Origin: Punica granatum
Lineage: Eukaryota > Streptophyta > Magnoliopsida > Myrtales > Lythraceae
Direction of reading: 5' to 3'
Length of the DNA stretch: 64,000 bases
NCBI RefSeq assembly: GCF_007655135.1
Contig: NC_045127.1
Location: 12,843,001 to 12,907,000 of the forward strand
Of this stretch, positions 36,521 to 47,545 are shown in pieces; position 1 is the stretch's first letter; the number at the start of each line of letters is the position of its first letter. A program made the position numbers and the translations under genes. Below the pieces are notes generated by a model, which searched no databases, had not been told where the DNA came from, and saw nothing but the letters and a program-made list of their open reading frames with translations.

Positions 36521-36766
36521 AAATAATTAGTTTTTCCTTAAAAATAGATTGAAATGGGAAGTTAAATAATATGAGTAATCTCAAAATACAAACTCAAAGA
36601 GGACTCAGAGCATTTATATTAGAACCCTTTGTGCTTGGATAAAAATGATAATCTATTGAACAAAATATTATGTAGAGTCTTTTCGACCTCCTCCTCACCT
36701 CATCGAGAATGAACAGCACGCAAGCACTAGAGATGGTCTTGTGGTCTTGAAAGACTTGGCTGATAG

Positions 36767-37930
36767 TGTAAGGTTTTCAGATACCACAACCGCCTAATTT
36801 AAAAGTTTAAATCATTGAATAAGGTGCGGATTATGTATTTATTACTCCATACTCCCCCTTATGCGTGGGCTGAATTAGTTTAGAAGGTTCATTCACGTGG
36901 AATTAATGAAACTAGGTGCATCCCCGTGCCTTGCGGAGGTTAAAAAAATTTTTAACAAATAATTTATATTATTTAAAAACTTTTAAAAATTATTTTGTAC
37001 ATTTGTACATATAAAATAATAATTTTTTATCTTTTAAGAAAAATTTAATTTTTATTCACAAATTATGAAGTTTGCTTTCTCCATATGATAATTAATAATG
37101 ATCACAAATTCATTAATGATATTAAATTCTCATGGCATGCGAATAAACAATCAACGATATGAGGTTTTGATGAAGCACAAGTCATCATTCCCATTTAAAA
37201 AAAACAAAATTTAATACGTATTTTAGATGTTTCTTTTAATTATTAACTATATATAGATGAAACATCCCAAGATAATTTAATATATAAACATAGTGTTCAA
37301 GGGAATTCTTATTGTGATTTAATTTAAGTTATTCTTCCCCTCTTCTGGATTTGTTGCCCTAATTGCGTGATCGTCTTATGATGATTTGCCCTCCAAATTT
37401 ATCCCAATTATGCTATCACTGGTCATCTCTTTTTAATTTTAATATCTTGACTTACATCTCCATGGGAGCCTTAATTCTCTTTCTGAAGCAAAGATTGTGG
37501 ATCATATGCACACAGACATATATACATACGTACTACATGCATGCACGCTACAAAGTTGTAGCAGTAAGAATTAATTAAGAAAATGATACGATGAGATATG
37601 CAAATATATGGGCAAATGCACGAATCTTGGTTTAAGAATTATACGGACTGGAAAACCGAAAGGACGTTTACATGAAACACCCAAATAGAAATTTAATTTT
37701 TTGAACAATTCAAAGGGCAATTTACCACAAGCGGGGAGTTTTGAAATAACTATTTCTTATAAACACTTGCCAGCTTTATATATTATAATAGATGGGGGGC
37801 AAACGCATGAGCACGATGTATCGAATCTACGCTATGATACCATGTGAGATTTTGAGGTTGCCACAGTCGTCTAATCTTAAAGTTTAATGTTTTAAATTAG
37901 ACGATTATGTTCACCTTAAAATTTCACAAA
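36767..37930 (-). mobile_element. Ancient TRIM-like LTR pair, unit 1
   Basis: Left repeat about 36,767-36,852 and right repeat about 37,843-37,930 are diverged direct repeats (shared CCACA, GTCTAAT/GCCTAAT, AAAGTTTAA, GATTATGT). Next to the right one is GCTATGATACCA, the reverse complement of a TGGTATCATAGC primer site close to the classic TGGTATCAGAGC (tRNA-iMet). Next to the left one is a CCCCC run, a minus-strand polypurine tract (AAGGGGGAG). Removing the enclosed Helitron leaves only ~100 bp of interior, as in TRIM elements. Confidence 0.5.
36912..37792 (-). mobile_element. 881-bp non-autonomous Helitron, unit 1
   Basis: On the minus strand it starts TCTATTATAATATATAAAGC at 37,792 after an A and ends with CTAG at 36,912 before a T. 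A GC-rich hairpin remnant lies just before the end. The A/T flanks, TC start and CTRR end fit the Helitron rule. No Rep/helicase is encoded. The U2 copy is 43,487-45,389 and U4 has the 3' end at 63,407. Confidence 0.7.
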
Positions 37931-39430
37931 TAGCCTTCACCTCAAAATTTCACAGATAGCCTTGAACTCGTCTTTGTTCAAGCTCTGCTTCAATTTTCAT
38001 GAGTATTTTCGAGCCGCCTGGATGTCTTACCCACAATATGGAGTTTCGATAATAGTTAACGATTGGACCGAAAAGGCATCGATCAAGCTCTTCCTGATGT
38101 TCTAATTAATCAAGTAGGGAGAAACGTGATTCGATAAGTTGAATGTGAGACCAATATCTCTCGTAACTACCCAAAAACACGGCCTCCTGTGTCAGGTATG
38201 AAGGTCTCACATTCAATTTATCGGACTGCGCCTCCTACCTCTGCTTTGAAGATAATGCACCTTTTCAATTGGATCAACCCAGTGAAGATGCACCGTCAAC
38301 CGAGTATTGCCTGCCCCGCAGGAGAAGCTAGATCTTCCTTGGATGGCCCTCTAACCGAAACACCGTTTCACCAACAAAGCATCCTGATTCAATTCGGGTA
38401 CAGATATTGTAATAATGAACATTTACTTGGTGAAACTACAAATAAGAGCAATTCTTATCATGAACAATTTATAAAGAACCACAAATGTACTTTTCAGATA
38501 TTGTAAAATTTTGAAAGGTCATTCATTAACTAACGTCCGTGCTGAAATCCTAATATTGAAGATGAATGCTCTGTACCGCTCCGATTTCGTCTAAATCAAT
38601 TTAAATGTTACTCATTGCAAAGCTGTTTCTAGATCTACCCCAAAGTGGAGCATGTGTGCCATTAACCAATTTTCTCTAATGTCTGCTATGTATTTGGACC
38701 GTGCAAATGTACGTATAAAGGCATACTCATAAAAACAATATATATTATTCTCGTGCCATGACAAAAGTAATAATATCTAGATTTATAGGTAGAGTTGTTA
38801 AAAGAGCTCCAAAAAGATCATAGCGATGGCACAGTTTGATACGGTCAGGCCAATATCTATGGAACCAAGACGGCAAAATGGCTTTTTCCACCTAAAAATA
38901 AAATCAATCGAGTCATACCTAAATATCTAAGGAATAGTTCTGAACAGTTTGGTTCGATTTGATTATAGCTTTTGGAGTTCTTCTTTTGGGCGCGCAGACG
39001 TGCGATTAATAATCTTAGCTAAGTTTGGTTATCCAAACCGGGTCCCAACTGAATCTACAATTAAATTTGTAAGTTTTCCAAAATATACATACATTGTTGC
39101 GAATCACGCTAACAAGACAATAAATTAAATCAAATCCAGCTCGACTGCATTAGTCGTATCTCAATTGAGCTTTCGGATACCAGGCTTAAAAGAGAGAAAT
39201 AGAAGATTGTGCACATGATATATGCAGGTAGAACCAACGATAATTTTCCGGGTGGGGGATCAATAAAGCAGTATGAAGACGTTATATAATATTAGTATTT
39301 CTTAGATAAATAAATGAGCCTAAAAAATCGAGATTTGTTATATTTTCAATAACAATGGCAGTCCGTGAGTCTAGTACAATAAAATAAAAATCTTAATAAT
39401 AGCTAATAAAGGAGTATAGGTAGTTCCACT
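37800..39430. repeat. Spacer block conserved between units
   Basis: Collinear with about 45,400-46,320 and 57,810-59,400. It includes 38,189-38,506, where a 105-codon frame is open in unit 1. The homologous frames are broken in units 2 and 3, so I do not call a gene. Confidence 0.5.
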
Positions 39431-39437
39431 AGATATC

Positions 39438-39926
39438 AAACATGTTCTGTTTGGTTTCAGAGTTGTATTTTAGAATCACAATTCTAACTTAATTCTACCC
39501 ACTACAAAACAAAATAACTCATACAAAGTCAAAGAGGTGGTCCCATTTATATTACTTTTTCCCACAACAAAACAACATAACTCTTACAAAGTCAAAGAGT
39601 GGGCCCCATTTATACCACTCAAAATCAAAATCAAAATCACAATTCTAAAATCCTACTATGAAACCAAACACCACCGTAATATTTTGGTTCCGAACTAAAG
39701 ATGAAAGCACAAATTCTTTCCTTCAAAATCAGATTGTGATTTTGAAAAAGAGTGGTATAAATGAGACCCACCCTTTGACTTTGTATGAGTTATGTTGTTT
39801 TGTTGTGGAAAAAAGTGGTATAAATAGGGTCTACTCTTTGATTTTGTATGAGTTATTTTGTTTTGTAGTGGGTAAAGTTAAGTTAGAATTGTGATTTTAA
39901 AATTATACTCACAAACCAAACATGGC
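39438..39926. mobile_element. Pair of related inverted-repeat MITEs in the unit 1/2 spacer
   Basis: Compared with the uninterrupted unit 4 sequence near 59,380-59,460, two insertions are seen. The first, about 39,438-39,675, has inverted ends around TGTTTGGTTTCA and TGAAACCAAACA. The second, about 39,727-39,926, ends ACAAACCAAACATGGCC. They share ACTTTGTATGAGTTAT-type arms with each other in opposite orientation. The class is probably PIF/Harbinger or hAT-like; target duplications are unclear. Confidence 0.5.
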
Positions 39927-40402
39927 CATAAACTCTTTTTGGACTGGTGAGAAAATCGACGGGGCAAAATCAAGCAATAGAAGTTTTAGGGAGGCATGTG
40001 TATGTTTTCTATCCATTTATTGGACAAACCGTTTAACTTCAACTTTTTATGCACCTATAATTAATAAATTTTCCAAATTTCATGGGGCGCGATCCCCATT
40101 AAGCATAGTTTGGCTCCGTCACTGATGGTCAAGAATCCAGCACGTGTGGAAAGAGCTCAGGGAAGGCCACATCGTCGAACAATTTCTATACAGGAACCAG
40201 TCTGAAGGAACCAAATTGACTCAAGTCAAGAGCCCATGCTTTTATGGTTTGACGTCTGGTACGGTTTTGATACTTTTGCCTTGGGGCCGGAGTATTAGAA
40301 GACAGACTATGGAGGCTATTCTTAAGCAAAGCATAACATATTGGGTGAAGACACTCAACACGGGGATTGCTTAGGAGTTGGTTTTTTGGCTTATTTTCTC
40401 CT

Positions 40403-40411
40403 TATAAATAG
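40403..40411 (+). promoter_or_regulatory. TATA box, MATH gene 2
   Basis: TATAAATAG 54 nt before the exon 1 ATG, collinear with the other three units. Confidence 0.65.
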
Positions 40412-40464
40412 AAACAATCCATGGGTCCTCACAATATCCATAACTTGTATCTGATCTTCCGGCA

Positions 40465-41133
40465 ATGGCAACCCTTCAGGCATTCGATGTACAAGAAGGT
40501 ATCTTTTCCTCCTCTTCTGAGTTAGTAGAGCAGTCAAAGCATTTAAAAATCACGAGTTTCACGACCGTCACGGAAAAATTTCAAGCTGGCTGGGATTATG
40601 ATCCCTCATCTCCACATAAACTGTAAATCCAGCACGAATCATTCACTGTGGTCACCACCGAGGTGAGAGAAGTCACCACCTGCATGAGAGGAGGGATTGA
40701 TAGTTCTGGTCCATATGATGATTTTTATGAATGCTTGGTTGTGTTCGACCGTATTGCTTCAATAACCATAACCAATTAACACTGTCAGTGCTGCAAGGAT
40801 ACCATAGGAATCCGTTATCATTAGTAGTCCGATTACGGAATTTCCCCTTTTCATCCAGGCAACCGTCAAAGTCTTAGGGTGAACAAAGAGAACTGTGTCA
40901 GTTATACTTGAAACCGCGTTGTTAACATGTCCATCATTTGCAGAAACCGAAAGGCTCATATCAGATGCACCACCGGCCCACTACCTTTTCAAGATACAGT
41001 CATTTTCACTGCTAGCAAAGAATGGCGTTGACAAGTACGAATCAGGCATCTTCCACGCAGGAGGATACAAGTGGTATTTCCACATCGGCTATACAAATAA
41101 TCGGATTACTTTCAATCTCCTAAAGTGTGTGTT

Positions 41134-41187
<54 letters not shown>

Positions 41188-42268
41188 TCAGGAAATTGAT
41201 ACTGCATCCAAATGGAAACAAGACCATGAATGTCAAAGACCATGTTTCGGTCCACCTGTCTTTGGCTGAAACAAGTTCGCTCCCTTCCAGTTGGGAGGTC
41301 TATGCTGTCATTCGATTATTCTTGCTCGATCAGAACAAAGACAATTACTTCATAGTTCAAGGTACAAACTCGTCTTGAGATGGACAGTTTTGCTTTCCCC
41401 CCTTTATTCATTGTTTTCTGATTGGTTGCTCTATATCGCCTAATTGACTACCAGATGCAATGGGAAAGCACAGACGGTTTCACTGGATGAAGCTGGAAAG
41501 CGGATTCAATCAGCTCATCCCTCTGAAGACATTCGCCGACTCCCGAAACGGGTATCTTGTGGATGATACTTGCGTTCTGGGAGCAGAAGTATTCGTTTCC
41601 AAGGAAAGGAGCACAGGAAAAGGAGAGAGTTTAGTGATGATAAAGGACGCACTCAGTAACAACCATTACTGGAAGATCGACAACTTCTCGAAATTGGACA
41701 AAGAATATTACGACTCGAGTATATTCCTAGCTGGAAACTACAAATGGTGTCATTCCAAACTTCCTTCTTACAGTTTTGGGAGTTTCTTTTGTCAAGGGCA
41801 ACCTCGAACTAAAACAATAATGTTCTTCATATCTCAGGAAAATAAGGTTCTTTCCCAATGGAAAAGGCAGCGGGCTTGGTAGCTACATTTCTCTTTATTT
41901 GGACTTAGCCGAGACTGAGTCCCTCCCTCCGGGTACAAAAGTATTTGCGGGGCTCTCCTTACGAATCCTTGATCAGGTGCAGGGAAGGAATTACATTGGT
42001 AAAGGTAATCAAGCGTCCCTGAATCTCCTGATATCAGCAGAAAATTTAGAGTTCTTGATTCGGGTCCGCTGGCACATTATATCTTCTTAATTTCCTATTT
42101 TTTCGCCTTCTTCCAGCTAATCACTGGTTCAGTGCCTCGAGTCGGGAAACGGGATGGGCGAGATTCATGTTACTCTCGAGTTTCAAGCAACTCGGGCCAT
42201 TAGTCAAGGACTCCTGCTGGGTGGAAGCAGAGGTTTCTGTTCTGGGGGTTGTCGATCCTTTTACCTGA
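40465..42268 (+). CDS. Two-MATH-domain (TRAF-like) protein, unit 2 (6 exons, 314 aa)
   Basis: Exons 40,465-40,498; 40,944-41,073; 41,192-41,361; 41,455-41,746; 41,838-42,004; 42,117-42,268. Every exon length equals that of unit 1, giving 314 codons plus stop with all GT..AG introns. MATH 1 opens with [11 protein letters not shown] and ends in the [15 protein letters not shown] strand. MATH 2 opens with WKIDNFSKL. Exon 5 gives [12 protein letters not shown] and [12 protein letters not shown]; exon 6 gives [13 protein letters not shown]. Intron 2 carries a 49-C tract at its 3' splice site, which may affect splicing. The frame is intact, so this is the second likely functional member. Confidence 0.82.
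41136..41184 (+). repeat. C49 homopolymer at an intron 3' end
   Basis: Forty-nine consecutive C residues, then TCCTCAG|GAAATTG, the acceptor of intron 2 in MATH gene 2. The opposite strand is G49, with strong potential for G-quadruplex/i-motif structure. The length could be inflated or truncated by assembly. Confidence 0.75.
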
Positions 42269-43486
42269 TTCCATCGAGTTCACGACAGCCAGCATAACTG
42301 CATGTTCTCGTAATAGTTCGTGAATTCTGATTTCATATACCACATGTAAATTAATGTGAATCCACCTTGAAATTAGAGAAAAGATTAAGCAAGATAAGTT
42401 CCGCCGAATATTTGTTACGTATTTTCAGAGAGGATCCAGTTAACGGACAGATTGCGTTACTAATTAATAATCCATGTAGTGATATACCCATAATGGTACG
42501 TCCTTCAGTGACTCATCATAATTAGCTTAGTCCATTCAACTCGTCACAGGCAAAAGGAAACTCGGAAAATATCTACAAACAATTAACTTTTGTAAATCTG
42601 TAAACTAAAATTTGATGGTTCTCGTCACAGACAAAAGGAAACTCAAAAAATATCCGCACACGATTAACTTTTGTAAATATGCAAGCTAATTTGAAGCTTT
42701 TAACTGTTTGAGGTAATATGTTCTTCGCGAGTACAAGGAGAGCTTCTAGGATGACAAATGAAATTAATATCGAAGCCTAGTAGGGTACTAGTTAGGATGT
42801 GCATGAACTGTCCAACAGACATGCCGGGATCAAGGAACCAAGATGATCTAGAATGGTATACTGGAGGGACTGCGATAAACCCATAGGAGATTTTAAGTGT
42901 ATGAACCTCCATATATCTAGCAAATCGTTTCTGGTGGCATGCTTGAGAAGTTTGATTTGATGATATTATTCAACTTGAAAAAGAAGCCCCGCGTTACTAG
43001 GGATAATTTCACAGATAATAATATAATATTCTAATTGTATAAAACTTAATATTAGCGTAAATTATGTTAGCTTTGAAATCTTCTCATTTCTATTTTAACA
43101 TAATTTCACTAATATTTCTCAATATCTCATAACATTAAATATTAAATGTGTGAACTATATTATATTACTTGAGGATAAAACCATGTTGAAATAATTAGTT
43201 TTTTCTTAAAAATAGATCGAAATGGGAAGTTAAATAATATGAGTAATCTCAAAATATAAACTCAAAGAGGACTCAGAGCATTTATATTAGAACTCAAAGC
43301 GCAAGACATTTTCTTGTGGTCTTGAAAGACTTGTATGATAGTGTAAGGGTTTCAGATACCACAACCGCCTATTTTAAAAGATTCAATCGTTGAATACGGT
43401 GTGGATTATGTATTTAATACTCCATACTCCCCCATATGCGTGGGTTGAATTAGTTTAGAAGGCTCATTCGCGTGGAATTAATTAAA

Positions 43487-45389
43487 CTAGGTGCAACCCC
43501 ATGCCTGCGAGGGCTAAATTTTTTTTTAAAATTATTTATATGATATAAGAAATTAAAAAGTATTTCTCAAATTTTTTTTGAACATTCGTATATATGAAAT
43601 AATAATTTTTTTATTCCTACGAAAAATTTAATATTTATTCACAAATTATGAAAATTGCTTTTTCCATATGATAATTAAAAGGGAAAAATACAAAAACCAT
43701 CCTTATGGTTTGGGGTCGGGATAAATTGCACAATGTTCTGTCGTTTGGGACAGTTAACCCCCCTGTGGCGTGCTCCATTAGATATAGGGAGTTATGGCGT
43801 TAATTTTTTTCTTTTTCAGTTCTCAATCTTTAACATTTTAATCATTTTGGTTCTAAATCTTTTTCTTTTATTATTCTTATCCTCAACTTTCAATTTTATT
43901 TCATTTTAGTCCTATAAAGAAAATTGAAAGGACGGAGGGGTTGGGGTCGCCAATCGGCAACCCCGACCCCTCCGCCGAGGTCGTCGGTACCCACGGAGGA
44001 CGCCAACAACCTCAGTGGAGGGGTCGGGATCGCCAATTGGTGGCCCCAATCACGAATCGACCAAGCACTTCGAGTCGGAGGTCCCCGGTAGATTCGGGGT
44101 TGGGGCAGCCAATTCGCGACCCCGACCCCTCCACCGAGGTAGTCGATACCCACGGAGGACACCAGCGACCTCGGTGGAGGGGTTGGGGTCGCCGATTGGC
44201 GGCCCCAAACCCAAACGACCGGGGACCTCCGGCTCGGAGTCCCCGGTTGATTCGAGGTCGGAGCCGCCAATCGGTGACCCCAACCCATTCACAGAGGTCG
44301 CCGATACTCGGAGTCCCTGGTCGATTTGGGGTTGGGACCGCCACTCGGCGACCTCAACCCTTCCATTGAGGTTGCCGGCGACCTCATGGAGGGGTCGGGT
44401 TCTCCAATTAGCGGCCCCGACCCCTTCGCCATTTTCGATTTTCTTTATAGGACTAAAATGAAACAAAATTGAAAGTTGAGGATATGAATGATAAAAGAAA
44501 AAGATTTAGAACCTAAATGATTAAAATGTTAAGATTGAGGACTGAAAATGAAAAAAAGTTAACGTTGTAACCCGCTATGTCTAACGGAGTACATCATAGG
44601 GGGACTAATTGTCCCAAATAAAAGAATATGGGGCATTTTGTCTCGACTCCAAACCACAAGAAGGGTTTTTGTACTTTTTCCCTAATTAAAAATGATCACG
44701 ATTTCATTAATGATATTAAATTCTCATAGCATGCGAAAAAATAATCAACCATATGAGTTTCTGATGAAACCTAAATCATCATTCCCATTTAAAAAGAAAA
44801 ACAAAAAATAATATGTAATTTATATATATCTTTTAATTATTAATTATATATAGATGAAGCTTCCTGAGATAATTTAATGTATAAACATAGTGTTCAAGGG
44901 AATTCTTATTGTGATTTAATTTAAGTTATTCTTCCCCTCTTCTGGATTTGTTGCCACAATTGCATGATCTTCTTATGATGATTTGCCCTCCAAATTTATC
45001 CCAATTATGCTATCAATGGTCATCTCTTTTTCATTTGAATATCTTGACTTACATCTCCATGAGAGCCCTAATTCCCTTCCTGAAGCAAAGATTGTGGATC
45101 ATATGCACACATACATAAATACATAAATACTACATGCATGCACTCTAGAAAGTTGCAGCGGTAAGAATTAATTAAGAAAATGATCTGATGTGATATGCAT
45201 GTATATGGGCAAATGCACGAGTCTTGGTTTAAGAATTATATGGACTGGACAATCGAAAGGACGTATACATGAATCTCCCAAATAGAAATATAATTTTTCA
45301 AACAAATCAAAAGGCAGTTTATCACAAGCTCGGAGTTTTCAAATAACTATTTCTTATAAGCACCTGCCAACTTTATATATTATAATAGA
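43487..45389 (-). mobile_element. Non-autonomous Helitron with nested MITE, unit 2
   Basis: Minus-strand start TCTATTATAATATATAAAG at 45,389 after A, end CTAG at 43,487-43,490 before T. Without the 1,002-bp MITE and its duplicated 9 bp, the length is about 892 bp, close to the 881-bp unit 1 copy. Confidence 0.7.
43681..44682. mobile_element. 1,002-bp Mutator-type MITE with GC-rich minisatellite core
   Basis: Long inverted arms (about 230-250 bp) start GGGAAAAATACAAAAACC and end with GTACTTTTTCCC. A perfect 9-bp duplication TAATTAAAA flanks it (43,672-43,680 and 44,683-44,691). The core (about 43,935-44,430) is a minisatellite of imperfect ~60-bp units with CCCCGACCCCTCC and ACCCACGGAGGA. It creates long overlapping ORFs on both strands that are not genes. 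Confidence 0.88.
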
Positions 45390-45399
45390 TCCGGGCAAA

Positions 45400-46324
45400 C
45401 GCATGAGCACGATGTATCAAATCTATGCTATGATACCATGTGAGATTTTGAGGTGGCCATAGCAGTCTAATCTAAAAGGTTAATATTTTAAATTAGACGA
45501 TTATGTTCACCTCAAAATTTCACAAATAGCCTTCACCTTCACAAATAGCCTTGAACTTGTCTTTGGTCAAGCTTTGCTTCAATTTTCATGAGGATTTTCG
45601 AGCCGACTAGATGTGTTACCTAGAGTATGGAGTTCCATTGGTAGTTGGCCATTGGACCAAAAAGGCCTCGATCAGGCTCTTCTCGATGTTCTTAGTAATC
45701 AAGTAGGGAGAAACATGATTCTATAAGTTGAACGTGAGACCAATATCTCTCGTAACTGCCCAAAAACACTGCCTCCTGTGTCATACCTGATGGTCTCACA
45801 TTCAATTTATCGGAAATCTCCTCCTACCTCTGCTTTGAAGATAATGCACCATTTCAATTGGATCAACCCAGTGAAGATGCACCGTCAACTGAGTATCGCC
45901 TGTCCCACAGGAGAAGCTAGATCTTCCTCGGATGGCCCTCTAACCGAAACACCGTTTCACTAGCAAAACATCCTGATTCAATTTTCGTATAGATATTGTA
46001 ATAATGAACATTTACTAGGTGAAACTACAAACAAGAGCAATTCTTATCATGAACAATTTATAAAGAACCACAAATGTACTTTTCAGATATTGTAAAATTT
46101 TGAAAGGCCATTCATTAACTAACGTCCGTGCTGAGATCCTAATATTGGAGATGAATGCTCTGTACCGGTACCGCTCCGATTTCGTCTAAATCAATTTAAA
46201 TTTTTACTCATAGCGAAGTTGTTACTCATACCAAAGCTGTTTCTAGATCTACTCCAAAGTGGAGCATGTGTGCCATTAGCCAATTTTCTCTAATGTCTGC
46301 TATGTATTTGGACCGAGCAAATGT
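45400..46324. repeat. Unit 2 spacer block (matches 37,800-38,720)
   Basis: Collinear with the unit 1 spacer, including the right TRIM repeat and the TGTAATAATGAACATTTAC region. Homology ends at about 46,324 (GCAAATGTACATAA) and resumes at about 52,770. The intervening 6.4 kb, including the Copia element, is therefore inserted or replaced DNA. Confidence 0.5.
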
Positions 46325-47311
46325 ACATAATGTCTACTCCTTATAATTTTGTATTCATATAACATATATATATATATATATATCATTTTACGATGGAATG
46401 AGGTACTCATTGAACTCCCAAGATACAATCCATCGAATCTAGCCTTTCGAATGCGGGGATTCAGTCTCCTCGGTCCCTAGTCAAATATAAGCATAATAAG
46501 AACCAAATTATACATACATGATACATTACATTATCAAACTATTCAGTACACCCATTTACTGATTAACTATTTCTCTCTAGAATTAAATTACAAGAATAGT
46601 CCCCTTTGGCCTCAATAAGAACGGATCATATATTATAACTAGACAATATAACCACTATATTTTTTGGTGCTAGCTGATCTCTCTTCCACTTCAAAATACT
46701 TCTATAATCAAGTTCACCTCTATCCTGTCTATACTTCCCATCAGCCCCATCCAGTATTTTATTCACACACAAATCACCATAACTTACCCTTGTAATGTCT
46801 CTAACTTACACAATTAGCTGATGTTTTGTTTCCTTACTTTATCACTAATCTCACTTAATTTAGCAAGCAAAACGATCACAGGACACTTGTCATTATCAGA
46901 TACCTTCGTAAGGCTCTAACAGCCATATATCCCACAGCGGACCAATCTCTACAACATTTTAGATAAATTCAATCAAAGTTTCCTACACTATCAAATCAAC
47001 ACTACATTATTTACTATTTTGTTTACTCTATATTTTCGCATCTTTTTTCCGCTCCAATTTTATAATTCTACCATCTTTTACTATTACCTACAAGAAAAAC
47101 ACAATCCAGAAAACAACATAGAAGCAAAATTAGCTACGTACCTCAGTATACCCATAATCTAATTGGGTTTAAGAACCCTTCTCATGGAACTTCTTCCTGC
47201 TTCCAACCCCACACACACACTTATCTGCCTTCTTCTTGCTGCCCATCTTCCTCATTTCTGCTACCTATCTTCCTCGTTCCATAGCAACTCCTCTCCCGAT
47301 GGCAATCCACC

Positions 47312-47313
<2 letters not shown>
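46325..47313. other. Unclassified DNA left of the Copia element
   Basis: Absent from the other units. It has a TA microsatellite near 46,364-46,382 and no supportable ORF. With 52,514-52,770 it probably forms an earlier insertion into which the Copia element later jumped. Confidence 0.35.

Positions 47314-47361
<48 letters not shown>
47314..47361. repeat. (CT)n microsatellite at the Copia insertion site
   Basis: About 48 bp of CT repeat directly left of the Copia LTR. CTCTCTCTCT continues directly right of the other LTR at 52,514, so the element sits inside the microsatellite. Confidence 0.8.
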
Positions 47362-47362
<1 letters not shown>

Positions 47363-47363
<1 letters not shown>

Positions 47364-47533
47364 GTAAAGAAAAGTGATTGGGCTGAAAAACTTACGTTTT
47401 TTATTCAATCCATCGATATGTATACAACTCAGTCCTAATCAATAAGGGGAAAATAAAATCTATGACTAAAATAGGCTATCCTATGTATGGTATACATGGA
47501 TATGTACATAAATAAGAAAATCTTTCCATAATA
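47363..47533 (-). mobile_element. 3' LTR of the Copia element (171 bp)
   Basis: Begins TGTAAAGAAAAGTGATTGGG on the plus strand and ends CCATAATA. I count 8 differences from the other LTR over 171 bp, with no indels. A polypurine tract lies beside it. Confidence 0.85.
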
Positions 47534-47545
47534 CTCCCCCTCAAG
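47534..47545 (-). other. Polypurine tract of the Copia element
   Basis: Minus-strand CTTGAGGGGGAG directly beside the 3' LTR, the expected position for plus-strand priming. Confidence 0.75.

Noticed and set aside
38189..38506. 105-codon ORF in the unit 1 spacer
   Set aside because: The homologous frames at 45,778 and 58,134 are shortened or shifted and no exon context was found.
43896..44466. Overlapping 110-148-codon ORFs on both strands
   Set aside because: They lie in the GC-rich minisatellite core of the Mutator-type MITE. All frames stay open because of repeat composition, and no start or splice context supports a gene.
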